Source: an uncultured Aeriscardovia sp.
GTDB taxonomy: Bacteria > Actinomycetota > Actinomycetes > Actinomycetales > Bifidobacteriaceae
DNA: 64,000 bases
Direction: 5' to 3'
Assembly: GCA_903789535.1 (NCBI GenBank)
Contig: CAIFES010000003.1
Span: 124,001 to 188,000, forward strand
Shown here: piece by piece, positions 19,623 through 29,400 of the stretch
Layout of the letters: each line of letters opens with the position of its first letter
Position numbering within the stretch: position 1 is the stretch's first letter
Made by a program: the position numbers and the translations under genes
Notes under the pieces: generated by a model
Told to the model about the DNA's origin: nothing
Databases searched by the model: none
What the model saw: only the letters and a program-made list of their open reading frames with translations

Positions 19623-21448
19623 TCCGCGCGCTGAGGTATCTGACCACGAAAGAAAAGTGGCAGTGCGTGTTCGTCCTGTTTTTCGTGGTAGTGCAGGTCT
19701 GGCTTGACCTCACCCTGCCGGACTATATGGCCGAGATCACCACGCTCGCCGAGACATCCGGTTCCACGGTCGGCCAGATTCTCCTCGCCGGTCTGATGAT
19801 GGTGCTGTGCGCGCTCGGCTCGATGGCCGCCGCCATGGCAAGCGCCTACTTCGGCAACAAGGTCGCCGCCGGTCTGGCGACCACGCTGCGCGGGCAGGTG
19901 TTCGAGCATGCGGTCAGGCTCTCCAAGGCCGATGTGGACGAGATCGGCTCGGCGAGCCTCGTCAACCGCTGCACCAACGACATCACCCAGATCCAGAATC
20001 TCGTCTCCATGGGTCTTTCCGCCATTCTGAAGGCGCCGATCATGGTGGTGTGGGCCATCATCAAGATCATCGGCTACGGCTGGCAGTGGTCGCTCGCCAC
20101 CGTGGTGAGCGCTGTCACCTTGTGCCTCGCCCTGGGTGTGACGATGAGCATCGCCGTGCCGCGCTTCCAGAAGATCCAAGGACTGACAGATACCATCAAC
20201 CGCCTGACGCAGGAGCATCTACAGGGCATCCGCTCTATCCGCGCCTACAACGCCGAAAACTACGAGAAAACGCGCTTTGCCGATGCCAACACGAACATCA
20301 CGCGCACAAACACGGTCGCCAACCAGGCCACCGCCGTCATCACACCGCTGCTTACCCTGGAATCATCGGCACTGACGCTCGCTATCTACTGGATAGGCGC
20401 CTATATGATCCGATCGGCCGGCAAAAGCACGGGACTGACGCTGTTCTCCGAGATGGTGGTGTTCAGCAACTACGCCATCCAGATCATCATGGCCTTCATG
20501 CTCCTGTCGATCGTGTTCATCCTCTACCCGCGCGCGCAGGTCTCCGCAGGCCGTGTGCTGGAGGTCATCGACCGCACGCCGCGCCTTCTCGACGGTCCGG
20601 GTGTGGGCGAGACGGCGCAGAAGGGGACGGTGGAGTTCCGGCATGTGGACTTCTCGTACCCCTGCGACGGCGCCCGTGTGCTGCATGACGTGAGCTTTTC
20701 TGCCGGCCAGGGCCAGACGGTCGCCTTCATCGGTGCGACCGGTTCGGGAAAGACCACCATCGCCCAGCTCATCGACCGCCTCTATGACGCGAGCGGCGGG
20801 ACGGTCCTCGTCGACGGCCACGATGTGCGCGACTACCGGCTCAGCGAGTTGCATGAGCGCATCGGCTACGTGCCGCAGACCGCCACGCTCTTCGCGGGCA
20901 CGGTGGCGGGCAATGTCTCTTACGGTGACGCCGGCCATGAGATCACCCGCGAGGACGTGGCCGACGCCCTCGACATCACCCAGTCCGCCTCGTTCGTCAC
21001 GCAGATGGACGGTTCCTACGACGCGTCCATCGAGCAGGGCGGACGGAACGTCTCGGGCGGCCAGCGCCAGAGACTCGCCATGGCCCGGGCCATCGCGCGC
21101 CGCCCGGAGATCCTGGTGTTCGACGACTCGTTCAGCGCGCTCGATTTCGCCACCGATCGTGCTCTGCGCGGCCAGCTGCGCGAAAAATGCGCGGACACCA
21201 CGAAGATTATCGTCGCCCAACGTGTGGGCACCATCCGCGACGCCGATCTGATCGTCGTGCTCGATGATGGCCGTGTGGCAGGCAAAGGCACGCATGACCA
21301 GCTCATGCGCACATGCCCGGTCTATCAGCAGATCGTCAGCTCCCAGATGGGCCAGTCGCAGACGGGCGATTCCAAGACGGGCGATTCAAAGATTAAAAGC
21401 TTCCAGATGGACCGGTCCCAGACACGCCAGAAGGAGGCAGACAAATGA
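19619..21448 (+). CDS. ABC exporter subunit A (TM+ATPase), degenerate site
   Basis: The 609-residue half-transporter has six membrane helices (ABC transporter type 1 domain) and an ATPase domain with Walker A GATGSGKTT, signature NVSGGQRQR and Walker B VFDDSFSALD. The catalytic Glu after Walker B is Asp, the hallmark of the degenerate-site partner in heterodimeric exporters (TM287/BmrC type). It pairs with the next gene, with which it overlaps by four bases (ATGA at 21445). The C-terminal tail contains two 15-bp tandem units (21360-21389) coding for a QTGDSKTGDSK-like stretch. Substrate unknown; MarR linkage suggests drugs or toxic compounds. Confidence 0.93.
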   Translation: MIRALRYLTTKEKWQCVFVLFFVVVQVWLDLTLPDYMAEITTLAETSGSTVGQILLAGLMMVLCALGSMAAAMASAYFGNKVAAGLATTLRGQVFEHAVRLSKADVDEIGSASLVNRCTNDITQIQNLVSMGLSAILKAPIMVVWAIIKIIGYGWQWSLATVVSAVTLCLALGVTMSIAVPRFQKIQGLTDTINRLTQEHLQGIRSIRAYNAENYEKTRFADANTNITRTNTVANQATAVITPLLTLESSALTLAIYWIGAYMIRSAGKSTGLTLFSEMVVFSNYAIQIIMAFMLLSIVFILYPRAQVSAGRVLEVIDRTPRLLDGPGVGETAQKGTVEFRHVDFSYPCDGARVLHDVSFSAGQGQTVAFIGATGSGKTTIAQLIDRLYDASGGTVLVDGHDVRDYRLSELHERIGYVPQTATLFAGTVAGNVSYGDAGHEITREDVADALDITQSASFVTQMDGSYDASIEQGGRNVSGGQRQRLAMARAIARRPEILVFDDSFSALDFATDRALRGQLREKCADTTKIIVAQRVGTIRDADLIVVLDDGRVAGKGTHDQLMRTCPVYQQIVSSQMGQSQTGDSKTGDSKIKSFQMDRSQTRQKEADK

Positions 21449-23253
21449 GCTCCTCTGAGAAGATGGTCGCCGCCGACACGACCGATTCGCCGGACCAGAC
21501 CGTGAAAATGCTGCCGGCACTCGGTCATCTGCTCTCCTACGCCAAGCGCTACGGCGTTCGCATCACCATCGCCATCGTCTGTGCGCTGATCGGCGCCGGC
21601 CTCAACCTCGCCGGCCCGAGCCGGCTGGGCGATATAAGCAATCTCCTCCTCGCGGGTGTGAAGAAGTCCTCGCGCATGGATCTGGCGGCCATCGGCAGGA
21701 TCGGCCTTGCCCTGGTCGTGATCTACGCCCTGGGCTTCCTGTTCAATTACGCGCAGGGCTGGCTCATGGCCGACATCACCCAGAGACTGACGCGTGACAT
21801 GCGCGCCGACCTGACCGCCAAGATCGACCGGCTTCCCCTCTCATACCTTGATTCGACACCGCAGGGCGACACCCTCTCGCGTATGACCAACGACGTCGAC
21901 TCGGTGGGCCAGAGCCTGGGTCAGTCTGTCTCCCAGCTCGTCAGCGGCGTGGCGCAGATCCTGGGCGCGGCCGTCATCATGTTCGCCACCAACTGGCAGA
22001 TGGCGCTCTCCGGCATCGTCTCGGCACTCGTCGGTATGGTGTTCTCCCTGCTCATCATCCGCCGCTCCCAGCCGTATTTCGCCGACCAGCAGCGGGCGCT
22101 CGGTGCCGTCAACGCCCAGGTGGAGGAGGTGATGGGCGGCCTCGACGTCGTCACGGTGATGAACGGCGCGGCGGGGGAGAACAAACGCTTTCGCACCCGC
22201 AACACCCGTCTGTACGACGCCGCATGGAAGAGCGCATTCCTCTCGGGCATCATGACCCCGCTCATGATCTTCATCGGCAACATTGCCTACGTGGTGGTGT
22301 GCATTGTCGGCGGCGCGCTCGCCCTGGCGGGCACCATCAGCTTCGGGACGGTGATCGCGTTCATGGTCTACATCCGCCTGTTCACCCAGCCGCTGCAGAC
22401 CATCGCCCAGGCCGCCACGTCCATGCAGACGATGACCGCCGCCTCCGGGCGTGTCTTCGACTTCCTCGCCCTGCCCGAGATGGAGGACGAGTCGGCAAAG
22501 ACCGCGGTGTTTGGCAACGTGCGCGGCGATGTGGTGTTCGACCATGTGCGATTCGGCTACAGCCCCGAGCGCGAGATTATCCACGATTTCTGCGCTCATA
22601 TCCGCCCCGGCCAGAAGGCGGCCATCGTCGGGCCGACGGGCGCGGGCAAGACCACGCTCGTCAACCTGCTCATGCGCTTCTATGAGGTGAACGACGGTGC
22701 CATCCGTCTCGACGGGCGCCGCACGGCCGATACCACCCGTGCCAACCTGCATGACCAGTTCGGCATGGTGCTGCAGGACACGTGGTTCTTCCAAGGAACA
22801 TTGCGTGAGAACATCGCCTTCGACACACCGGGCGTGACCGACGCGATGCTCGACAGGGCATGCGAGGCGTGCGGGCTGGGCGGCTATGTGCGCAGCCTGC
22901 CGCACGGCTATGACACCCGGCTCGAGCCATCCTCCATCAGTGCCGGCCAGCGTCAGCTCATCACCATCGCCCGGGCGATGATCAAAGACGCGCCGCTGCT
23001 CATCCTCGACGAGGCCACCTCCAACGTGGACACGCGTACCGAGCTGCAGGTGCAGAAGGCAATGGACGCGCTCTCTCGCGGACGCACGAGCTTTGTGATC
23101 GCCCATCGCCTCTCCACCATTCGTAACGCTGACATCATCCTCTACATGGAGCATGGTGACGTGCTCGAGACCGGCACGCACGAGCAGCTGCTACGAAAGG
23201 GCGGCAGATACGCGCGGCTCTACAACAGCCAGTTCGATCGGCAGGAGGGGTGA
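21445..23253 (+). CDS. ABC exporter subunit B (TM+ATPase)
   Basis: The 602-residue half-transporter has six membrane helices and an ATPase domain with Walker A GPTGAGKTT and Walker B LILDEATS, which keeps the catalytic Glu. Its signature is a non-canonical SISAGQRQL rather than LSGGQ. Paired with subunit A, which has a canonical signature but Asp instead of Glu, this gives one active and one degenerate ATP site. The two genes are translationally coupled. It converges on the YdeI-like gene with 13 bases between stops and no visible terminator. Confidence 0.93.
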   Translation: MSSSEKMVAADTTDSPDQTVKMLPALGHLLSYAKRYGVRITIAIVCALIGAGLNLAGPSRLGDISNLLLAGVKKSSRMDLAAIGRIGLALVVIYALGFLFNYAQGWLMADITQRLTRDMRADLTAKIDRLPLSYLDSTPQGDTLSRMTNDVDSVGQSLGQSVSQLVSGVAQILGAAVIMFATNWQMALSGIVSALVGMVFSLLIIRRSQPYFADQQRALGAVNAQVEEVMGGLDVVTVMNGAAGENKRFRTRNTRLYDAAWKSAFLSGIMTPLMIFIGNIAYVVVCIVGGALALAGTISFGTVIAFMVYIRLFTQPLQTIAQAATSMQTMTAASGRVFDFLALPEMEDESAKTAVFGNVRGDVVFDHVRFGYSPEREIIHDFCAHIRPGQKAAIVGPTGAGKTTLVNLLMRFYEVNDGAIRLDGRRTADTTRANLHDQFGMVLQDTWFFQGTLRENIAFDTPGVTDAMLDRACEACGLGGYVRSLPHGYDTRLEPSSISAGQRQLITIARAMIKDAPLLILDEATSNVDTRTELQVQKAMDALSRGRTSFVIAHRLSTIRNADIILYMEHGDVLETGTHEQLLRKGGRYARLYNSQFDRQEG

Positions 23254-23266
23254 GCTGCCGCGCTTA

Positions 23267-23854
23267 TCAGTAGTCGAGCAGGCGGCCGTCGTCGTTCCAG
23301 TCACCGAACATCACGTTCTCGGCCGATTTCTCGACGAGCCGGCGAACGCGCTGGTCGAACACCTTGCGGTCGCGGCGCTTGTCGCGCTGGATGGAGTCGA
23401 TGCGCACACGCTGATACAGCGCGGGAAATCTGCTGAAGTTCTCCCAGGCTACGGGGTTGTCGGCAAAAGCGCGGCGGATGTCCTCGTCGATCCGAAAACC
23501 GGACTCGCCCATATCCGGCAGCGCGGCACGGCCGGCATCGGTCATCAGGCCGAGCTTCTCCAGCCGCCGGCAGCGTTCCTTGTTCAGCTCCGACCATGGG
23601 CTGCGTGCCGTGCGCGGGGTGAAGCGTTGCGTGTCCACGCCGTCGATGGTCTTGTGCACGGCGTCGATCCAGCCGAAGCAGAGCGCCTCCTCCACGGCGT
23701 CGAGATACCACAGACGCCCGGGAATCGGCGTCTTGCCGCGTTTGATGGGCACCCAGCACTCGCTCGCGCTCGCGTGATGGCGTTCAAGCCAGCCCCGGAA
23801 CTGCGCCCGTGTGGTGATGGGCAGGATGTTCGTCGCCTCCATGGTGCCCAGCAT
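23267..23854 (-). CDS. YdeI/OmpD-associated family protein
   Basis: The 195-residue protein has the YdeI-type fold: FRGWLERHHASASECWVPIK followed by LDAVEEALCFGWIDAVHKTI, QRFTPRTARSPWSELNKER and the basic C-terminal part. The family's exact biochemistry is unclear; members have been tied to bacteriocin or antimicrobial peptide tolerance in enterobacteria. No ribosome-binding site stands out, so starting at the fifth codon (MEATN, 23842) is possible. It sits between an ABC exporter and a two-component system, both envelope-related. Confidence 0.85.
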   Translation of the reverse strand: MLGTMEATNILPITTRAQFRGWLERHHASASECWVPIKRGKTPIPGRLWYLDAVEEALCFGWIDAVHKTIDGVDTQRFTPRTARSPWSELNKERCRRLEKLGLMTDAGRAALPDMGESGFRIDEDIRRAFADNPVAWENFSRFPALYQRVRIDSIQRDKRRDRKVFDQRVRRLVEKSAENVMFGDWNDDGRLLDY

Positions 23855-23902
23855 ATCGGGGCAGGCGACGCGGCGGCCGGCCGTCGGCTGACGCGCCGGC
23901 TA

Positions 23903-25327
23903 TCAGTTGTCGCGATGGTCGTCCCTGGTGTCGGCCACGCTGCCGGGCAGCAGCACGTCCATGCTGAACACGCCGCGCCGCGTGTCGGCGGACTCCTGCG
24001 CATTGCCGTCGTATTTCTCGGCGATGTGCTTGATGGAACGGATGCCGAAACCGTGCTTGCCCGGCTCGTTCGTCTTGCTCGTCAGCAGCGTACCGGTCGG
24101 AGAGTGGCGCAGGTTTGACGGGTCGAAGCTGTTGTCGCAGTGCAGCACCACGAACCCGCCGCGGCGCTCCACGCTGAAGTGGATGATCTTGCGCTCGTCG
24201 TCTTTCAGCCTCGCGCTCGCCTCGATGGCGTTGTCGAGCATGTTGCCCACGAGCGAGGTGATGTCCAGCGCCTGCAGGCCGGAGAGCGCGGTGCCGTCGG
24301 CCATCACGATCAGGTGCACGCCCAGACGGGCGCATTTGCGCTGCTCGCCGTTGATGACCGTGTCGAGCACGGCATTGCCGGTCTGTGTGAGCGTGGAGGC
24401 GCTGTCAATGTCGTCCTGGAACTGGCGCAGCATGGCCGAGGCGTCCGCTGTGGCAGACTTTGCGGGCCGGCTGGTCGTGGTCGGGGAGCTGTTTGTGGCC
24501 ACGGCCCCGGCATCCGGTCCCTCGAACACCATCACATAATGCTTGAGATCGTGCGAGAGCCGATGGATCTCGTCCAGGTTCTTCTTCAACTCGAGGTATT
24601 GGCGCCGCTCGTCCGCCGCCGTCTTCTCCAGATTCTGTTTCTCCGCGTCGAGCAGGATGTTGCGCCGGTAGATCTGTTGCATGTACATCACCGATCCGGT
24701 GAACAGGATGGTCAGCGTGCGCAGATAGAAGGCGTTGCTCAGCTGGCCGAAAGTGTCGGGATCGCTCTCGGAGAAGAAGCGCAGCGAGGTGGCGGTCGTG
24801 TTGTTGGCCACGAGCAGCCCGGCAATCGAGAGGCAGAAGGCGATGGTGATGCTCAGCCAGCCCACATGCTCCAGCGTGTTGCCGCGGAAGGCGATGCCTT
24901 CGACGATCACACCGAGGATATTGAGCACGATGCCGATGGCGATGAGGATGATCGGCCGCCACATGGTGTGGTACACGGGTGCCATGAGACCGGAGACGGC
25001 CATGGCATAGGCGAAGGAGATGGTCGCCTCCGTGTGGGTGAACGTGTGGGTGGCCACATAGATGCTGGCCTTCCATGTGTGGCCGGTGCCCGCCCACAGA
25101 AGAAGGAAGTCACAGACGGCGGTGACGAGCGGTCCCAGAGGAAATCGGTCGGTGTACGGCTCGTTGGCCATCAGGAAGCTGGTGGCGAGGAACACGGGGA
25201 TGGCCGCGATGTCGGTGACGATCAGACGCCATCTCGGCGCGGGATGCCTGATACAGATGAAATAGGTGGTCAGCGCCATCCATTCGAAGACGGGGACCAC
25301 CAGCTTTGTCAGCAGCGACAGCGTCAT
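23903..25327 (-). CDS. AgrC-like (GHKL) sensor histidine kinase
   Basis: The 474-residue protein has about six N-terminal membrane helices (residues 1-200), then a coiled-coil linker (LDAEKQNLEKTAADERRQYL), the phospho-accepting His in IHRLSHDLKHYV, an N-box LDNAIEASARLKD and a G-box HGFGIRSIKHIAEKYDG. It belongs to the HPK10-type kinases (AgrC, ComD, VirS). Unusually, a roughly 35-residue Thr/Ser/Ala-rich segment (TNSSPTTTSRPAKSATADAS) follows the H-box. It is the second gene of an operon with the response regulator upstream; 4 bases separate stop and start, with GGGGCGG as ribosome-binding site. Such kinases often sense small peptides; no peptide precursor is obvious here. Confidence 0.88.
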   Translation of the reverse strand: MTLSLLTKLVVPVFEWMALTTYFICIRHPAPRWRLIVTDIAAIPVFLATSFLMANEPYTDRFPLGPLVTAVCDFLLLWAGTGHTWKASIYVATHTFTHTEATISFAYAMAVSGLMAPVYHTMWRPIILIAIGIVLNILGVIVEGIAFRGNTLEHVGWLSITIAFCLSIAGLLVANNTTATSLRFFSESDPDTFGQLSNAFYLRTLTILFTGSVMYMQQIYRRNILLDAEKQNLEKTAADERRQYLELKKNLDEIHRLSHDLKHYVMVFEGPDAGAVATNSSPTTTSRPAKSATADASAMLRQFQDDIDSASTLTQTGNAVLDTVINGEQRKCARLGVHLIVMADGTALSGLQALDITSLVGNMLDNAIEASARLKDDERKIIHFSVERRGGFVVLHCDNSFDPSNLRHSPTGTLLTSKTNEPGKHGFGIRSIKHIAEKYDGNAQESADTRRGVFSMDVLLPGSVADTRDDHRDN

Positions 25328-25331
25328 GGTC

Positions 25332-26072
25332 TCACCGCCCCTGCGGTCGTGCGCCTGTGGCGAGCGTCTGCCCCAGCCGGCGGGTCATTGCCTCGATGAA
25401 GCCTTTCTTGCGCGAACGGCTGATATTGAGCCGTCTGTCGGTGTCGAGCACGCAGATCTGGCCCTCGATGGTGCGCACGCGGTCCATGTTGACAATGTAA
25501 TAGGAGTTGATGCGGTAGAACCCGTCCGGTTCCAGACGTTTCTGCAGCTCGGTAAGTGTGGTCGTCACCCGGATGTCGGACTCGTCGGTATGCACGGTGA
25601 TGCGGTGCTGTTCGGACTCGATGTAGGTGATGGAGCCGAGCGGCACCTGATAGAAGGACGAACCCTGCTGCAGCATGATGGTGGGCCGGTCGTCACGATC
25701 GACGGCGTCGATGGCGCGGCCGAACTCGGAATGGAACATCGGCCACGAGAGCGGCTTCAATATATAGGAGAGCGCGTGCACCGCGTAGCCCTTGATGGCG
25801 TACTGCGGTGTGGAAGTGATGAAGACGATGACGCACTTCTGGTCGAACTGGCGCACACGCTCCGCCGCCTCAAAACCGTTGCAGCCCGGCATGAGGATGT
25901 CCATCAGAATGATGTCGTACTGTGCGTTGAATTTGGTGAGGAACGCGAGCGACGAGCCGTAGACGTCGGTGAGGATGTCGTCGCCGCTCTCCTGCGCGTA
26001 GCGGGAGACGAACTGTTTCGCCTGACGCTGGAAGAGAGGATCGTCTTCGACGATGGCACAGCGTATCTGCAT
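25332..26072 (-). CDS. LytTR-family response regulator
   Basis: The 246-residue protein has an N-terminal receiver (IVEDDPLFQ, phospho-accepting Asp58 in DIILMDILMPG) and a C-terminal LytTR DNA-binding domain (ITYIESEQHRITVHTDES, ELQKRLEPDGFYRINSYYI, DTDRRLNISRSRKKGF). Start ATG 26072 is preceded by AGAGGGA; a start 138 bases further upstream is poorly supported. LytTR regulators bind short direct repeats and commonly govern adhesins, bacteriocins or virulence. The divergently placed pilus operon, with an intervening AT-rich region carrying repeats, is the obvious candidate target (inference). Confidence 0.9.
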   Translation of the reverse strand: MQIRCAIVEDDPLFQRQAKQFVSRYAQESGDDILTDVYGSSLAFLTKFNAQYDIILMDILMPGCNGFEAAERVRQFDQKCVIVFITSTPQYAIKGYAVHALSYILKPLSWPMFHSEFGRAIDAVDRDDRPTIMLQQGSSFYQVPLGSITYIESEQHRITVHTDESDIRVTTTLTELQKRLEPDGFYRINSYYIVNMDRVRTIEGQICVLDTDRRLNISRSRKKGFIEAMTRRLGQTLATGARPQGR

Positions 26073-26144
26073 GGCGTTCCCTCTTTCTTGCCTCGAGAAC
26101 CGTGTGAAATCAGTGGCTTCAGATTTGATCAGTAAATCTTTGAG

Positions 26145-26168
26145 TATTGCATTATTGCAGTTTTGCAT
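26145..26168. repeat. Three tandem octamers (TATTGCAT type)
   Basis: Units TATTGCAT, TATTGCAG and TTTTGCAT follow each other without gaps, 73-96 bases upstream of the LytTR regulator start. Single copies of TATTGCA recur at 26247 and 26314. Confidence 0.75.
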
Positions 26169-26261
26169 AAACCTGAAAACTTGCTGACAAAAGTGCCGCA
26201 CTGAAATCAAGATATGTTGCTACCTATGGTAAAGCTGAAAGAGAGCTATTGCAAATGCTCT

Positions 26262-26270
26262 GGGGGGGGG
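26262..26270. repeat. Homopolymeric G9 tract in pilus control region
   Basis: Nine G residues, followed by TGAC, lie 13 bases before the possible -35 of the pilus promoter. They also fall within a potential leader reading frame. Tracts of this kind are prone to slipped-strand length change. Confidence 0.85.
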
Positions 26271-26426
26271 TGACATCCTTTCCTTGAGAATTGATGAATA
26301 TATTTGATAAAGATATTGCATATCAGGAATGAAAATCACCCGATTATGCAAGACGAATTCACACCTCCTGAATTTGCGTTTCAATGAATATTGAAGGCAA
26401 TACCGGAAAGACCGAGGAGGTGGATC

Positions 26427-29400
26427 ATGAAAGCGACGCTCACAAAGATCACGTCTGTTGTGGCGGCGTGCGCGTGTGCCATCGCGATGATCCTTGTCTC
26501 GGTTCTTCTGCCGCAGCAGAAGGCGAGTGCCGCCGATGATTCCGGCAGTTTCACCGCGGACGGTGTAAATATCCCGGACTACTGCGGACATAACAGCGTC
26601 TATCTTCTCAGCACCACCGGCGAGGTCTATCGGGCTTTCGTCCCCAGCGATGGCTCGGGGATGATCACCAACACCGCTGGTGATGTGACCGGAAGAGATG
26701 ATGACACCACAGCGAACGCGACATCGGCAAAGTGCCTTATCCCGATGCCGTATCTGCCGGCAAGCGTCACGGTGCAATACACCACCGCGAAACGCCGGAG
26801 CATCGCGCAGACGATCGGCACCGCCAGAAATGTGACCGGCAAATATAATGCGCTCGGTGCGGATACGTCCGACGGCACCCTGTGGGCCGCGGCGGAGATC
26901 GATACTTCGACCGCGGGCATGGGGATGCAGGTTTTCCGTCTTGATGCTTCCGATCGGCAGGCGCATCAGAGCATGCCGAATCCGGAGATCCGCAACTCTG
27001 GTACCTCTCAGACTCTTGATACGACCGATAAGTCGTATTGGAAGACCGTGGGCGGCTTCATCAAGCTCTCACAGCAGGTCGGTACCCGGTATCCCAATGT
27101 GTTCGGCGGCGCGGTCAACCCGGCGAACCATCGGTATTATGTGGCCAATCTCATTTCCCCGATGAAGGGGACCGCACCGAATACCAAGAATCTCACCCTG
27201 GAGATCCGCAGTTTCTCGTCCGCCGGCCAGGTCGGGGGCACGAAGACGGTGACGATTCCATACACCGGTACCAGATGGGGAGGAAGTTCCACTCCTCGTG
27301 GCGACATCGAGTTCGATGACAACGGCAATCTGACGATCGTCGTCAGCAAGATGCAGACGAGCGACAGCGGTGAGGCACGTTCCGTCGGTATGATCAGCAT
27401 CCCTGCCTCGACGTTGGATTCATCCGATTCGATCACAGGAAGTCTGAGGCTGTTCGCTACCCCTTCATACACGAACGGTGGTGCAGAGATCGGTACGAAT
27501 GTGCGGCGTGAGATTTCAGGTATCGGCTTCTCCGGGACGGATACATCAAGCCTGACCGTCTCGATGTACGATACGACGTCCTGCCCGACGACCGGTTCCG
27601 GATGTGCTATGGATTCTGCGTTGTTCTCGATGAATGTGTCGGACGCCAATCTGAATGAGATCTTCGCGCTGCCGCAGACCCCTCCATACACACAGACGAC
27701 CCCGTCATGGGGGACGTCGGCGGATTCCGTCTGGACACTCGCAAAAGGCTACGAGTCGTGGGGCGGTGGAAGCTCATACACTCAGTCCGACAAGTCCAAT
27801 GATCCTGCACGGTACTATCTGCAGTCACACGAGATCATGGATATCGCCAAAGGCGGTGCGGTCGAATCCTCAAAGCCGTACTCCGGCAGCTACCAGTTCA
27901 CCAAGGTTGATGCAACGTCCGGTGCAACGCTGAGGGGAGCAGAGTTCACGCTCTGGCCGTACGACGGCTCGATCTGCGGGAGTGCACCTACGTCGGCTTC
28001 GGGGATCACCCTCGGCTCGGATGGCAGCCTTACCGGTGCCACGACGGCGGCATCGGATGCGAACGGTCTTGTGTCGTTCACCGACGTCCCGCTCGGAAAA
28101 GCGACGGCGACTGCCCAGACGTCCAGGCAGTTCTGTCTGGCAGAGACTGGCTCGCCGGACGCCTCCGCCTATGAGCTGGACAAGACACCGAGCATCATCG
28201 AGATCCAGCCGTCCGCGACCCAATCCATTACCGTCGGTGCGAATGTGAAGAACACCCGTCGGACCGGCTCCATCTCGTGGACAAAGTCCGATGAGACGGA
28301 TACGACGAATCTTCTGCCTGGCTCGCGGTGGTCGGTGTCGTACACGCCTGAGTCCTCTGATACCGGCACGCTCTCGGGTTGGACGAAAGCAGTGACGGAT
28401 TGCGAGTCGTCCACCTGCAGCGTCGCTTCCGGTGATCTCAAGGACAACGACACCGATGCCGGCGAGTTCACACTCACCGGTCTGACGTGGGGCAAGTATG
28501 TCGTCACTGAGACGCATGCTCCTAAGGGCTACGACATTCCGGAAAGCGGCTACTCCCACACGTTCTATGTAGGCAAGTCCAACTTCAACGGCAATGCGTC
28601 CTATGAGGGTCTGAATCCCGCGTCGAACGCGTTCACCGATCCGCGTGTGAAGTCCGGCGTCATCCGCTGGGGAAAGCTCTCGACCAAGAACACCAAGGGA
28701 GTGCAGAAATCTGGCGACGTGACTGAAGATACTTTTTCCACGCTTGCCAGCGAGGCACTTCCCGGTTCGGGCTGGACACTGTATTCATCGTCGGATCATA
28801 CGACCATCACCATCACCGATTGCGTTGTGAACAATGAGAATGACAACGTAGATGTCTCGGGTTGCGCTGCGAAGTTTGGGTACTCCCCAACGAGCACCGC
28901 ACTGTTCGATACCGATCCACGTCCAGGGATGTTCTGTGTGAACGTGTCGAATGACAAGTTCGCGACGTTCACCTTGGAAGAGGTGACACATCCGAAAGGC
29001 TACAAGCTCAACACGAATGATGATTGGGGGAACTTCACGGTGGACGCCAGTCATCTGTCCCCGCTTCCCAAGGCCATTCTCGATGAGCCGATCGTTCCTA
29101 GCGTCACCTGGGGCAAATACAGCTCTACAGACGTCAATGGGGTTCAGACATCTCTTCCGGATTCGTCGAAGCGACCGCTCGCCGGGTCTGTGTGGAAGGT
29201 TGTCTACTACAGCAGCATGGGTCCGCAGTATTATGCCACCATCAGTGACTGTGTCACGAATGCTTACCATCAATGCACACCGTCACCAGTTGCTGATGGT
29301 GATGGGCGTGCCGGTGTGTTCAGTCTGAATCTGAGTATCTATGGCGTCGGTAAGTACGCCCTCATTGAGCAGACGGCGCCGCTGGGATATCAGCTTGACC

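Larger units (their letters stand above)
26073..26426. promoter_or_regulatory. AT-rich divergent control region between LytTR regulator and pilus operon
   Basis: This 354-base spacer is clearly more AT-rich than its neighbours. It holds three tandem 8-bp units ending in TTGCA (26145-26168), further TATTGCA copies at 26247-26253 and 26314-26320, a G9 tract (26262-26270) and a possible -35 TTGAGA (26284-26289) with TAAAGA 18 bases on (26308-26313). A 10-codon leader reading frame (26255-26287) spans the G tract. AGGAGG at 26415-26420 is the tip-pilin ribosome-binding site. LytTR-type regulators bind direct repeats; whether these are the sites is inference. Confidence 0.6.
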
